Source: an uncultured Tenacibaculum sp. (GTDB lineage: Bacteria > Bacteroidota > Bacteroidia > Flavobacteriales > Flavobacteriaceae). Taken from it: a DNA stretch of 64,000 bases. The stretch spans positions 495,313 through 559,312 of the forward strand of contig NZ_CANMMT010000002.1 of assembly GCF_947499065.1 (NCBI RefSeq), in the 5' to 3' direction. Both the position numbers and the translations under genes were made by a program. Shown piece by piece: positions 16,433-25,917 of this stretch. Position 1 is the first letter of the stretch; each line of letters opens with the position of its first letter. The notes under the pieces were generated by a model that did no database searches, had not been told where the DNA came from, and saw only the letters and a list, made by a program, of their open reading frames with translations.

Positions 16433-17260
16433 ATGAATTCAACAAATAAAACAGTATTAATAACAGGAAGTTCAACAGGAATAGGTAAATCAGCAGTAAA
16501 GATTTTTCAATCAAAAGGTTGGAATGTGATTGCGACCATGAGAACTCCAGAAAAAGAAACTGAATTAAATAAATTTGATAATGTATTAGTTACAGAGTTA
16601 GATGTTACTAAACAAAATACTATTGATTCAGCTATAGAAAAAGGTTTGGCAACCTTTGGTAAAATAGACGTTTTAATTAACAATGCTGGTTTTGGTATGA
16701 TGGGGATTGCTGAAGCTTCAGACGAGGCTTTAATGCAACGTATTTTTGATGTAAATGTATTTGGAGTAATTAGAACAACCAAAGCTATTTTACCTCATAT
16801 GCGCGCCAATAAAAATGGACTTATTCTTAATGTTTCATCCATTGTAGGTTTATTTACATTACCGTATCAAGGTTTATATCATGCAACAAAACACGCTGTA
16901 GAAGGCTTTACAGGTTCTATTCAATATGAATTAAAATCGTTAGGGATTGATGTGAAATTGGTTGAACCAGGAGGTGTCAATACAGAGTTTATCAATAATA
17001 TATCGTTAACTGGTAATAAGGAAATTAACGATTATAAAGAAGGATTAGAGAAATATATGGCAGCAGTTCAAGAATATATGGGACATCTTAGTACTTCTGA
17101 TAGCATTGCTGAAATTGTATATAATGCGGTAACCGACAATAAAGAACAACTAAGGTATTTAGCAGGTCCAGATGCAGAACAATTCATGGCAGCACGTAAA
17201 TCGATGGATGATAAAGCATTTTTCGAAATGGTATCAAATCAATTTGGATTATTAAATTAA
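16433..17260 (+). CDS. Short-chain dehydrogenase/reductase
   Basis: 275-residue classical SDR. TGSSTGIG near the N-terminus binds the dinucleotide, NNAG (about residue 84) stabilises the fold, and S...YHATKHA holds the catalytic Ser-Tyr-Lys. It oxidises or reduces an unknown alcohol/carbonyl with NAD(P). It sits behind an AraC-type operator and 52 bases before an AraC gene, so it is probably that regulator's target. Confidence 0.92.
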   Translation: MNSTNKTVLITGSSTGIGKSAVKIFQSKGWNVIATMRTPEKETELNKFDNVLVTELDVTKQNTIDSAIEKGLATFGKIDVLINNAGFGMMGIAEASDEALMQRIFDVNVFGVIRTTKAILPHMRANKNGLILNVSSIVGLFTLPYQGLYHATKHAVEGFTGSIQYELKSLGIDVKLVEPGGVNTEFINNISLTGNKEINDYKEGLEKYMAAVQEYMGHLSTSDSIAEIVYNAVTDNKEQLRYLAGPDAEQFMAARKSMDDKAFFEMVSNQFGLLN

Positions 17261-17312
17261 GAATAAAAGTTTTTACTTATCTTTTGTCAAAAGCATTTTA
17301 AGGTGAAGAGTT

Positions 17313-18209
17313 ATGTTACATTTTAAAAGTATCTCAAGCTACTTAGAATATATAAATGCTCCTAAATCAGAGCATCCATTATTAAGTGTAGTTTCAATAA
17401 ATGAAAGTTTTATAAAGTCATTACGAAAGAGCTCCTCTCCTATGATGAATAATTGTTATTCCATTTCATTTAAGAGAATAATTTCAGGAAGTTTAAACTA
17501 TGGCCGAACAAAATATGACTTTTCTAATGGAGCTATGGTTTTTATGGCTCCAAGGCAAATAATGGAATGGGATGAAACTACTGAAATGGAGCAAAATGGG
17601 TTTATAATTACTTTTCATGAAGATTTTATAAGAGGTACAGAATTATCAAAAAAAATCAATGATTATGGATATTTTTCATATTCAACAAACGAAGCTTTAC
17701 ATGTATCTCCCAAAGAAGAGAAGTTAATACAGTCGGTTTTTGAAACTATTGAAGCTGAGTACCACAATAATCATGATGAGTTTAGCAAGGATATTATTGT
17801 TTCTCAACTAGAAACATTGTTGAAATACTCAGATAGGTTTTATAAACGTCAGTTTTTAAATAGAAAAGAAGTTTCAAGTATTTTATTAGATAAATTTAAA
17901 GTTGAACTCAGGTGTTTTTATAATGAAAATCAGTTAAGTGGTATTCCTAACATTGAAGATATAGCTTTAAGGTTGAATGTTTCGCAACGTTATTTAAGTG
18001 ATACCTTGAAAACAGAAACAGGAAAAAGTGCAAAAGAACATATAACTCTTTTTATTGTTGAAAAAGCGAAAGACAAACTTATAGGAACTTCTGAAAGTAT
18101 TAGTCAAATAGCATATGATTTAGGATTTGAATATCCTCAACATTTTAGTAAATTATTTAAAAAACAAACGGGAAAGTCACCCAAAGAATATAGACATACT
18201 CTTAACTAG
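17313..18209 (+). CDS. AraC-family transcriptional regulator
   Basis: 298 residues. The N-terminal sensor is similar in pattern to that of the AraC protein at 19903 (both have SISFK-II-SG-L-YGRTKYD and a KDIIVSQL/KEIIISQLDTLLKY[SA]DRFYKRQFLNR segment), so the two are paralogs. The C-terminal double HTH includes LNVSQRYLSDTLKTETGKSAKEHI and ISQIAYDLGFEYPQHFSKLFKKQTGKSPKEYR. Likely regulates the flanking SDR and hydrolase genes. A terminator follows. Confidence 0.93.
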   Translation: MLHFKSISSYLEYINAPKSEHPLLSVVSINESFIKSLRKSSSPMMNNCYSISFKRIISGSLNYGRTKYDFSNGAMVFMAPRQIMEWDETTEMEQNGFIITFHEDFIRGTELSKKINDYGYFSYSTNEALHVSPKEEKLIQSVFETIEAEYHNNHDEFSKDIIVSQLETLLKYSDRFYKRQFLNRKEVSSILLDKFKVELRCFYNENQLSGIPNIEDIALRLNVSQRYLSDTLKTETGKSAKEHITLFIVEKAKDKLIGTSESISQIAYDLGFEYPQHFSKLFKKQTGKSPKEYRHTLN

Positions 18210-18228
18210 AGAATTAATAGAATTGTAG

Positions 18229-18254
18229 AAAATCCACTTTTTTAAGTGGATTTT
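18229..18254 (+). terminator. Terminator after the AraC gene
   Basis: Perfect 11-bp stem AAAATCCACTT / AAGTGGATTTT followed by a run of T, 20 bases past the AraC stop. Confidence 0.88.
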
Positions 18255-18261
18255 TTTATTT

Positions 18262-18300
18262 ATACCAAAAAGTATAAGTCTCATACCAAAATGTTTAAGT
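18262..18300 (+). promoter_or_regulatory. AraC-type operator upstream of the hydrolase gene
   Basis: ATACCAAAAAGTATAAGT (18262-18279) and ATACCAAAATGTTTAAGT (18283-18300) form an 18-bp direct repeat with a 21-bp period, 56 bases before the hydrolase start. The AAAAAGTATA core is shared with the site at 16342, suggesting the same or a sister AraC protein binds both. Confidence 0.65.
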
Positions 18301-18355
18301 TTCAAACTTGGATGCCGATTTAAATTTGCACTGTAATCATTAAACATTATAAAAA

Positions 18356-19405
18356 ATGAAACAAGTTTTAATACTAGCAAGTATAGTAATACTGACTATA
18401 AGCTGCAAAAAAGAACAAAAAACAACGGTTTCAGAACAAATAACAACTAAAAAAGAGAATACAATGGAAAATTTAAAAGCAGGAAAAAACAGTGTAATAT
18501 TTACATCATTTGGAGTTGATTTAGCAGGCGATTTATACTTACCTGAAGGTTTTGACCCAAACAAAAAATACAAGGCCATCGTAAGTGCTAGTCCATTTCC
18601 ACAAGTTAAAGGGCAGGTTATGGCAACCTATGGACCAGAAATGGCAAAAAGAGGCTTTGTTTTCTTAGGCTTTGATTATTTAGGAATGGGAGATTCTCCA
18701 GCATTACCAGGAGAGCATAAAAAATCTAGATATATGTTTAGATTAATAGAAAATACTTGGGATGCGGTTTCTTATTTAGGAACATTGCCTTTTGTAGAAG
18801 AGATTGAAGGATTAGGTGTTTGTCAGGGTGGTTCTATCATTGCATCAGCAGCAATTACCGACCATAGAATTAAGAAAATTGCAATGGTTTCTGGTATGAT
18901 GGCAGCAGATGGTTTTCAATGGGCCGATAAAAATGCTGCTAATCAAATGATTGCTGCAGCTAATGCATCAAAGCAGAAAATGTATGAAACTGGAGAAGCA
19001 GATATTGTAGTTCCTTTTGGGCTTACTGATGATATGTCAAGAGAAGAAGCTATGGAGGCCGCAGCATATCCGGAAATGGCTGCTGAATCCTATGATTATT
19101 ACGGAAGAGATGGTTTTAGAGGACCTAAAGCTGTTAAAACCTTTTCAAATTTACATATTGGCGACCAAGCTATGCAGTCATTAATTTCTATTGGAGAAGC
19201 ATATGCAGATAAAATTGTGCAACCTACTTTAGTTGTATATGGTAAAAATGCAATGACTGCCCCTTGTTCAACACAATTTATTGACAAATTAACAAATGAA
19301 CACGAAGTTATGGCTTTAGAAGAATTTGGACATGTAGATTTTTATTACAAGCCAGAAGCAGTAAAGGTATCAACAGATGCAGTAGCAGAATTCTTCAATA
19401 AATAA
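18356..19405 (+). CDS. Alpha/beta hydrolase lipoprotein
   Basis: 349 residues with a lipoprotein signal (LTISCKKE). The nucleophile elbow is GVCQGG (Cys in the nucleophile position), as in dienelactone-hydrolase-like members; the acid and His are probably in VVYGKNAM and EFGHVDFYY. A paralog of the same build lies at 25918-26946 and has GVCAGS at the elbow. Substrate unknown. It is preceded by an AraC-type direct repeat and followed by a terminator. Confidence 0.85.
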   Translation: MKQVLILASIVILTISCKKEQKTTVSEQITTKKENTMENLKAGKNSVIFTSFGVDLAGDLYLPEGFDPNKKYKAIVSASPFPQVKGQVMATYGPEMAKRGFVFLGFDYLGMGDSPALPGEHKKSRYMFRLIENTWDAVSYLGTLPFVEEIEGLGVCQGGSIIASAAITDHRIKKIAMVSGMMAADGFQWADKNAANQMIAAANASKQKMYETGEADIVVPFGLTDDMSREEAMEAAAYPEMAAESYDYYGRDGFRGPKAVKTFSNLHIGDQAMQSLISIGEAYADKIVQPTLVVYGKNAMTAPCSTQFIDKLTNEHEVMALEEFGHVDFYYKPEAVKVSTDAVAEFFNK

Positions 19406-19435
19406 TAATTTCCTTATACATTTTTATAAGATAAT

Positions 19436-19478
19436 AACCTTTTGATTTATCTAATGATAATAACAAAAGGTTCTTTTT
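19436..19478 (+). terminator. Terminator after the hydrolase gene
   Basis: Perfect 9-bp stem AACCTTTTG / CAAAAGGTT with a 19-nt loop and CTTTTT tail, between the hydrolase and the DUF2255-like gene. Confidence 0.75.
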
Positions 19479-19491
19479 AAAATGACTTTAT

Positions 19492-19857
19492 ATGACAATT
19501 CAAGAATTAGAAAAATTAGTACAAAGTAAAAAAGTACATCAAATTAGATGCGGAGACCATCGTTTTATCGACATTACCATTGTTGCTACTGAAGGACGCT
19601 TTTTTGTACGTCAATATAAATTCGGGAAAAGAAGTTGGTATGATGCTTTTTTAGTTAATTCTAAGGGAGCTATGAAAATTGGAGATTTGGAAGTAGAAAT
19701 TAATGGTCTAGTACCTCATGATTTAGATGAAGTAAATCCTAAAGTAAATAAAGCGTATAGAAAATTATTAGGTTTATTATATCCAGCAATGCGATTAACC
19801 TACAATACTAAAAAGCATGAAGCTTCTACTTTAGAATTGATTCCAATACTTGCTTAA
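19492..19857 (+). CDS. DUF2255-like small protein
   Basis: 121 residues. The ordered features GRFFVRQYKFGKRSWYDAF, VNKAYRKL and the closing STLELIP fit my memory of DUF2255 (W-Y near the middle, AYR-K and ATTL-L-P at the end). Role unknown. It precedes an AraC gene by 45 bases and is probably in the same small regulon. Confidence 0.65.
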   Translation: MTIQELEKLVQSKKVHQIRCGDHRFIDITIVATEGRFFVRQYKFGKRSWYDAFLVNSKGAMKIGDLEVEINGLVPHDLDEVNPKVNKAYRKLLGLLYPAMRLTYNTKKHEASTLELIPILA

Positions 19858-19902
19858 GAGTATCAAAATTAAATAGTAAATTTATAATATAAAATAACAA
19901 TA

Positions 19903-20832
19903 ATGCCAGTATTTAGCTTCAATAATATATCAGAAATGCATAAGTATTATGATTTTCCAGAGCCAGAAAATCCATTGTTTAGCATATTACATACAGATTT
20001 AAAAGAGAATGAAAAAGCAAGTTGCGAAACCTATGCTTTTAATGAACCAGTGGTACTTTCATGCGATTTTTATAGCATTAGTTTTAAAAACATTATTTCT
20101 GGTGAATTGTCTTATGGACGTACCAAATATGATTGTACTAATGGAACTATGTTATTTACAGCTCCCAACCAAACTTTAACCTTTAATGATATGGTTTTTA
20201 GTTCGGAAAGCTATCATATTTCTTTTCATAAAGATTATATCAGGAGCTTGGATATTTATGAAAGTATTAAAAAATATAATTTCTTTAATTATAATGTAAA
20301 CGAAGCGCTTCATTTATCGCCAAAAGAAGAACAGATTATAAAAGATATTTTTAAAAATATTAAAACGGAATATCATAATAACCAAGATGAGTTTAGTAAA
20401 GAAATCATCATATCTCAGTTAGATACTCTATTAAAGTATGCGGATCGATTTTATAAACGACAATTTTTGAACAGAACGGATGAGAATAAAATTCTAATTA
20501 CAAGATTTAAGGAAATTCTAAATAGTTATTTTGAACAAAATTTATTAGCAGAGGAAGGTATTCCTACAGTAGACTGGATGGCAACTCAGTTAAATGTAAG
20601 TCATCGTTACATGAGTGATACTATTAAAGCAGAAACAGGGAAAACTGCTGTAGATCAAATTAACTTATTTTTAGTTGAAGAAGCAAAAAGCATGTTGCTA
20701 AATCCAAATTTATCCATATCAGAAACTGCGTATAAACTTGGTTTTGAATACCCTCAGTATTTTACAAGGGTATTTAAAAAGAAAGTAGGAATGAGTCCTA
20801 AAGAGTATATTAAAAATCATTCATTGAATTAA
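19903..20832 (+). CDS. AraC-family transcriptional regulator
   Basis: 309 residues, paralog of the AraC protein at 17313. The sensor half includes YSISFKNIISGELSYGRTKYD. The DNA-binding half has LNVSHRYMSDTIKAETGKTAVDQI and ISETAYKLGFEYPQYFTRVFKKKVGMSPKEYIK. The duplication of regulator plus target-like neighbours (SDR/hydrolase/DUF2255) suggests a local gene-cluster expansion. A strong terminator follows at 20831-20865. Confidence 0.93.
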   Translation: MPVFSFNNISEMHKYYDFPEPENPLFSILHTDLKENEKASCETYAFNEPVVLSCDFYSISFKNIISGELSYGRTKYDCTNGTMLFTAPNQTLTFNDMVFSSESYHISFHKDYIRSLDIYESIKKYNFFNYNVNEALHLSPKEEQIIKDIFKNIKTEYHNNQDEFSKEIIISQLDTLLKYADRFYKRQFLNRTDENKILITRFKEILNSYFEQNLLAEEGIPTVDWMATQLNVSHRYMSDTIKAETGKTAVDQINLFLVEEAKSMLLNPNLSISETAYKLGFEYPQYFTRVFKKKVGMSPKEYIKNHSLN

Positions 20833-20865
20833 AAGGCGGATAATTTTTTACCCGCCTTTTTTAAA
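20831..20865. terminator. Bidirectional terminator between convergent genes
   Basis: Stem AAAAGGCGG / CCGCCTTTTTT around an A/T-rich loop, between the AraC gene (plus) and the S41 protease gene (minus). Confidence 0.88.
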
Positions 20866-20878
20866 TAAGATTTCTCTC

Positions 20879-22729
20879 CTATTTATTAATTAAAGTAACT
20901 AATCTCTCTAGCTGAGTATCTTTACCTGTAAAAATTTGAGTTGCATCAACAGGAATATAAATATTAGGTTCTGTTCCATTGCCATCTAGTGTTTTTCCGT
21001 TTCGTTGAAAAGATAGCATTGTAGATACTTTTACTCTTATTTTTGAATTGTTTAAATACACTTTTCTTGAATTTCCACTAGAACCATCGGTAGTAACTCC
21101 AACAATTTTTACATTTGGTAACCCTTTAAATGCTGTAGTAAATACAGTAGCAGCGCTAAAACTGTTTTCATTTACAAGAATATATACAGGCTTTTGATAT
21201 GGAGTTTTTCCACTTCGTAAAACCATATAAAAAGGATTACTAAATTTAGACTTATCAAATTGTTGAGTTGTTTTATAAGTTTTATTGAAATTATTTATGG
21301 CTACTCTATCTGACTCTGAAAACTCATTCGAATTATAGCTATTTAAATAACGAGTACTCATTGAACTTTCATCAGTGGTTAATTTTTCATTAGTACGTAA
21401 ATACGCGATATTGGCTATCCAAGGAGATTGTGCTGGTTGTACTATATATTTTGCAAAAGTTTGTAAAATAACTCTTCTTCCTCCTGGATTATCTCGTACA
21501 TCAATAATTAGAGCTTTGGTTTTTGAAAATTCCTTCATAGTATTTTCTAAAAAGTCTTCATATCCTTCAACTCTTTTATAATTAAACATTCTTGGAATTT
21601 TAATGTAACCAATATTATTAGTTAACAGCTTCTTAGTGTCATTAAAACGTCCTGCTTGAATATTCATCATAGAAATAAAACTATGAACGCTTAAATTTGA
21701 GATATATCCCTTTTTATCTAATGTTAGCTCAACAGTTTCCTTTTTAGTTTTTTTATTGTTTGAAAACTCTACTTCTACTGTTTTTGAGCAATTTTTGTTG
21801 TTTTTAAATAAAAGTGCACCTAGTTTTTGAATGGCATTGGCTCCTCTTGTAAGTTTGGCTTCTTTAGGAGCTTTTTTATTTCTATAATTATAGTCATTCA
21901 TTAAGGTTTCTATAGCAATACCATCAATACTTTTAATGTAAGGATATTCATTATTGTAATAACTATATTCTTTTTTATTATTTGGTTTTTGTTGAACCGC
22001 AATAGCTTTTCCGTTTAAAATTGTAATACCAAAGGGCAACCTTAAATTATACGTATTATGTGCTTTTTTATTAAAAGCTTCATTTTTTATAGATGAGTGC
22101 CTATCTCCTATTTCAGCCATTATTTTACCTATTTCATGCGTCAATTTATCAATATTTATAGTTTCTTTATTACTACTTAATATAGTTGCAGCTAGTTTTT
22201 TTATAGCAGTATTGTAATCGTAGTTAGAAAGTTGAGCATAGGATGATTTATTATTAAGAATATCACTAAACTGTTTTAAATCATCAATGGCTTGCATTTT
22301 ACTTACCTCTTTCAGTGCTTTTTTAACAGGTTTAGAGTTTTTTTGAGCTCTATTGTAGAGTAAACATTTTTTTCTGTTTTCAGCAGTAAACACTCCTGTA
22401 TATTCCTTAGAAATTCCTTTTTTAGATAAGGTTAGTTGTACTTTTTGATTCGGTGTATAATTTAACCCTTGCAAAACTTCTACAAGGTCTTCTGAAAAAC
22501 GTTTTTTCCATTTATGTCCAAATTCCTTTTTGCAAAAGTTTAATATCTTATCTCTAGTAAAATTGTCTAATTTTTCAAAAGAATACCATACATTTTCAAA
22601 TTGTACAATTGGTTGATTATTTTCCCATTTGACAGCCATAAAAGGAGATGCTTTTTCTAGTGTAAGTTTTTGTCCAAAAGCACTAAGGGAGCATAGAACA
22701 ATTATAATTCCTATAATTTTTGCCTTCAT
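20879..22729 (-). CDS. S41-family exported peptidase
   Basis: 616 residues with a signal peptide (MKAKIIGIIIVLCSLSAFGQ). The C-terminal S41 tail-specific protease domain shows IGYIKIPRMF, LIIDVRDNPGG and the catalytic Ser in NENSFSAATVF, then VGVTTDGSSGNSR. The central part probably contains the PDZ-like region (GIAIETLMNDYNY). Periplasmic protein turnover is the family role. The divergent kinase/LytTR pair at 22894 could control it. Confidence 0.88.
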   Translation of the reverse strand: MKAKIIGIIIVLCSLSAFGQKLTLEKASPFMAVKWENNQPIVQFENVWYSFEKLDNFTRDKILNFCKKEFGHKWKKRFSEDLVEVLQGLNYTPNQKVQLTLSKKGISKEYTGVFTAENRKKCLLYNRAQKNSKPVKKALKEVSKMQAIDDLKQFSDILNNKSSYAQLSNYDYNTAIKKLAATILSSNKETINIDKLTHEIGKIMAEIGDRHSSIKNEAFNKKAHNTYNLRLPFGITILNGKAIAVQQKPNNKKEYSYYNNEYPYIKSIDGIAIETLMNDYNYRNKKAPKEAKLTRGANAIQKLGALLFKNNKNCSKTVEVEFSNNKKTKKETVELTLDKKGYISNLSVHSFISMMNIQAGRFNDTKKLLTNNIGYIKIPRMFNYKRVEGYEDFLENTMKEFSKTKALIIDVRDNPGGRRVILQTFAKYIVQPAQSPWIANIAYLRTNEKLTTDESSMSTRYLNSYNSNEFSESDRVAINNFNKTYKTTQQFDKSKFSNPFYMVLRSGKTPYQKPVYILVNENSFSAATVFTTAFKGLPNVKIVGVTTDGSSGNSRKVYLNNSKIRVKVSTMLSFQRNGKTLDGNGTEPNIYIPVDATQIFTGKDTQLERLVTLINK

Positions 22730-22893
22730 TTTATATGTTTTTATAATTAAAATCTACTCAAACATATTTCTATTCTTATCCCAAGAAAAATGAAATCGAC
22801 AAACGTAAACTTTGGATAGATAACTTTACTATGAGTATCGATATAACTGAAAGGCATTTTAATATCTTTACAAAAGAGTTTTAAGGTTTAGCT

Positions 22894-23898
22894 ATGTTTG
22901 AATTGTCAGATAAACGAATACAAGTTTTTAAAGTAACTTTTCATATAATTTTTATCAGCATTATTATGATAATGTTATTAGATAAAACATTGTTGTTATT
23001 ACCAGATTATTGGTTGCTTTTTTTAACATGCGATGCTGTAGAGTATTTTGTATTTACAGTTCTTGCATATCTACTTTACTATTACGTGTTAAAGCTTCAT
23101 GAGTTTTGGTTTAAAACAAGTTTTATTATACTATTTATAATCATAATTGCAGTATTGGCCGCAACAAAATCATATAGAATTCATGATGAAATATTAATAG
23201 ATAGAACTTTTGATTTTTTTACAGAATTTATTGGGAAAACCTTTTTATTCTATGCTTTAATACAAATAGTGAATCGATTAGATTTTTTTAATAAGTATGA
23301 AAAATTAAAAAATGAACTAGAATTAGCTAAAGGCCAACTATTAAGAAATCAATTACACCCTCATTTCTTATTTAATGCTTTTAATTCATTGTATAGTATG
23401 TCTTTAAGTAACAATCCGAAAACTTCAGATACTATTTTAAAACTATCAGGAATGATGCGTTATTTAACCGACGATTCGGTTCATAAACAAGTGAAATTAG
23501 AACATGAATTGAAATTTATTAACGAATATATTGCTATTGAGAAAATACGCTTTGGAGAGCAAGCAAATATAAGTTTACAAATAGAAGGAACTCCTCAAGG
23601 AATAAGCATAGAACCTTTACTATTAATTACTTTGGTAGAAAACGCTTTTAAGCATGGGTTTTATACAAATGATTCAAGTTCATTTGTAAATGTAAAAATA
23701 GATGTAGACGATAAATCATTGCTATTTAAAGTGAAAAACAGTATTCAAGATCAGCAACACTTTAATCAAAATTCAAGAGAAGGAAAAGGGTTAGAAAATT
23801 TAAAAAACAGATTACAATTATCTTATCCAAAAAAGTATGAATTATTACTAGAAAGTGAAAACAATGTATATTTAGCGCAACTTAAAATTAACTTTTAA
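22894..23898 (+). CDS. LytS-like membrane sensor histidine kinase
   Basis: 334 residues: four N-terminal hydrophobic helices, a coiled coil, the phosphoacceptor box HPHFLFNAFNSLYSMS, the N-box TLVENAFKHGF and GKGLENLKNRL. Paired with the LytTR gene 2 bases downstream. Divergent from the S41 peptidase. Confidence 0.93.
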   Translation: MFELSDKRIQVFKVTFHIIFISIIMIMLLDKTLLLLPDYWLLFLTCDAVEYFVFTVLAYLLYYYVLKLHEFWFKTSFIILFIIIIAVLAATKSYRIHDEILIDRTFDFFTEFIGKTFLFYALIQIVNRLDFFNKYEKLKNELELAKGQLLRNQLHPHFLFNAFNSLYSMSLSNNPKTSDTILKLSGMMRYLTDDSVHKQVKLEHELKFINEYIAIEKIRFGEQANISLQIEGTPQGISIEPLLLITLVENAFKHGFYTNDSSSFVNVKIDVDDKSLLFKVKNSIQDQQHFNQNSREGKGLENLKNRLQLSYPKKYELLLESENNVYLAQLKINF

Positions 23899-23900
23899 GC

Positions 23901-24605
23901 ATGAAAAAGTATAAAGTTATTATTATTGATGATGAACCTTTGGCTATAGATGTTTTGGTTCATTATATAAAAAGATTTCCTGAGTTTGAAATTGCTAAAA
24001 CTTTTATAAACTCAGTAGAAGCCTTTAAATACTTGAATGAAAATATAATAGATTTAGTATTTACGGATATTGCCATGCCTCAAATATCAGGTATAGAAAT
24101 GGTGAAACTGACCCAGAATAAAACACAATTTGTAATGGTTACCTCCTATTCTGAATATGCGATAGAAAGTTTTGAATTGAATGTGATTGATTATCTCTTA
24201 AAGCCATTATCGTTTGAAAGATTTACTAAGACAATAGAACGATTCAAATTCAATATACAGGAAGTAAAAACAAAAGAAAAAAATCAAGAAAAGTCTTTTT
24301 TTATCAAAGAAGGAGATGAATTTGTAAAAGTATTTGTACAAGATATAGACTATATCGAAGGAATGAAAGATTATGCAAAAATTGTATGTGGTAAAAACTA
24401 TTATTTAGCTTTAAAAACACTAAAGTCAATAGAAGAAAAGTTAAGTAGTTTAGACTTTATTAGAGTGCATAAATCTTTTATAATTCCACTAAAAAAGATA
24501 TCTCAATACAATAGCAAGTGTGTGTTAATTAATTCTCATGAAATCCCAGTTGGTAATAGTTATAGAAATCAATTAAAAGAGTATTTAGAGAATAATAAGT
24601 TGTAA
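23901..24605 (+). CDS. LytTR-family response regulator
   Basis: 234 residues. Receiver with IIIDDEP, phosphoacceptor Asp in LVFTDIAMPQISG, VTSYSEYA and LLKPLS; LytTR domain with FIRVHKSFIIPL. It starts 2 bases after the kinase stop. The next gene on the strand, 48 bases on, is a membrane protease-like gene, a possible target. Confidence 0.93.
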   Translation: MKKYKVIIIDDEPLAIDVLVHYIKRFPEFEIAKTFINSVEAFKYLNENIIDLVFTDIAMPQISGIEMVKLTQNKTQFVMVTSYSEYAIESFELNVIDYLLKPLSFERFTKTIERFKFNIQEVKTKEKNQEKSFFIKEGDEFVKVFVQDIDYIEGMKDYAKIVCGKNYYLALKTLKSIEEKLSSLDFIRVHKSFIIPLKKISQYNSKCVLINSHEIPVGNSYRNQLKEYLENNKL

Positions 24606-24653
24606 AAACTACTGAATTATTAGAATTACATTATATTGAACCTCAAAAATTGT

Positions 24654-25835
24654 ATGTATATCTTTATTTTATTCATATTACTATTTGGGGCTGTATTAAT
24701 GCCATTATCAACGTTAATACATGAATTGGGTCATGGAATTCCAGCTTTACTGTTTACTAAAGAAAAAGTTACTATATACTTAGGTTCTTTAGGTAATCCC
24801 AAAAAGAGCCTTTTGGTTAAGATAGGAAGATTAGAATTCTTTTTTAATAAGGAACTATTTAATTGGAAAACCGGTCTTTGTAGATTTGAAAAAGGAAATA
24901 TGTCTATTAACAAGCATATTATTATAGTTTTAATGGGACCAATAGCTTCTTTAATATTATCATTAATATTAAGTTATTTTATTTTTTTTTATGAGTTAAG
25001 CGATAATTTAAAAGCTTTTTTATTCCTTTTTAACGTCTCAACATACTATGATTTTCTTGTGGACATTTTACCTAGTAATCGCCCAATTAAATTAGATGAT
25101 GATTCTAGTACATATAATGATGGAAAACAAATATTGGAATTGATTAAATATAAGTATACTCCTGAAGAATATAATATTGCAATTAGACATTATAATAACA
25201 AAGAATACTATTTAAGTACTATAGCTTTAGAAAAAGTTTTAAAAAAGGGATATAAAAAACAATTAGTATATCGGTTATTGATAAGTGCTTATTTACAAGA
25301 AAAAGATTATGTAAATGCTATGAAAATAAACGATTTATATATTGTGAAATTTAAAAAAGAGCTTGATTCAAATGATTATACTAATTCAGGTCTTCTAAAA
25401 TCACACTTGAGTAAATATAATGAAGCGATAAAAGATTATAATAAAGCGATTGAAATGGATCCTAATAATGATTTAGCATTCAATAATAGAGGCTATACTT
25501 ATAATATTTTAGAAGATTATGAAAAAGGCTTGAAAGACTTTGAAAAAGCTATATTGTTAAATTCAAATTTCGCTTATGCATTGAATAATAGAGGATTTTC
25601 AAAAATTAAATTAGGAGATAAAAAAGAAGGATTTGAGGACTTAAAAAAATCAATGAAAATAGATGGAACAAATTCTTATTGTTATCTAAATTTTGGTCTT
25701 TATTATTTTGAAAATAATGAATATGAAAAAGCACTAGACTATTTAAAAAAAGCTAAAGAATTAGATGATACTACACATTTGTTAAATACTTATTTAGAAA
25801 AAGTAAAAAAGAAATTAGTTATTGAAAATAGATGA
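24654..25835 (+). CDS. M50-like membrane metalloprotease fused to TPR repeats
   Basis: About 393 residues from the ATG at 24654 (a TTG at 24636 is an alternative). An early helix carries the zinc motif HELGH within LIHELGHGIPALLF; two further hydrophobic segments follow near residues 90-130, with DILPSNRPIKLDDD resembling the second M50 motif (NLLP...LDG). The C-terminal half has four TPR-like repeats (YNEAIKDYNKAIEMDPNN, YEKGLKDFEKAILLNSNF and others). Regulated intramembrane proteolysis is the family role; the TPRs may present a partner. Confidence 0.75.
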   Translation: MYIFILFILLFGAVLMPLSTLIHELGHGIPALLFTKEKVTIYLGSLGNPKKSLLVKIGRLEFFFNKELFNWKTGLCRFEKGNMSINKHIIIVLMGPIASLILSLILSYFIFFYELSDNLKAFLFLFNVSTYYDFLVDILPSNRPIKLDDDSSTYNDGKQILELIKYKYTPEEYNIAIRHYNNKEYYLSTIALEKVLKKGYKKQLVYRLLISAYLQEKDYVNAMKINDLYIVKFKKELDSNDYTNSGLLKSHLSKYNEAIKDYNKAIEMDPNNDLAFNNRGYTYNILEDYEKGLKDFEKAILLNSNFAYALNNRGFSKIKLGDKKEGFEDLKKSMKIDGTNSYCYLNFGLYYFENNEYEKALDYLKKAKELDDTTHLLNTYLEKVKKKLVIENR

Positions 25836-25854
25836 GCTAGATAAAATAATAATA

Positions 25855-25886
25855 AAAAAGAGACTATAAGTTTATAGCCTCCTTTC
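25855..25886. terminator. Imperfect bidirectional terminator
   Basis: Stem built on CTATAA / TTATAG and extended by AAAGAGA / CCTCCTTT with mismatches, between the convergent M50-like and hydrolase genes. Confidence 0.5.
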
Positions 25887-25917
25887 ATTCTGCGCTTTAA
25901 TAAAAAACTAAGGGGAA

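Noticed and set aside
18177..18579. Minus-strand frames opposite the hydrolase start
   Set aside because: They lie over an AraC-type operator, a terminator and the lipoprotein signal of a convincing plus-strand gene.
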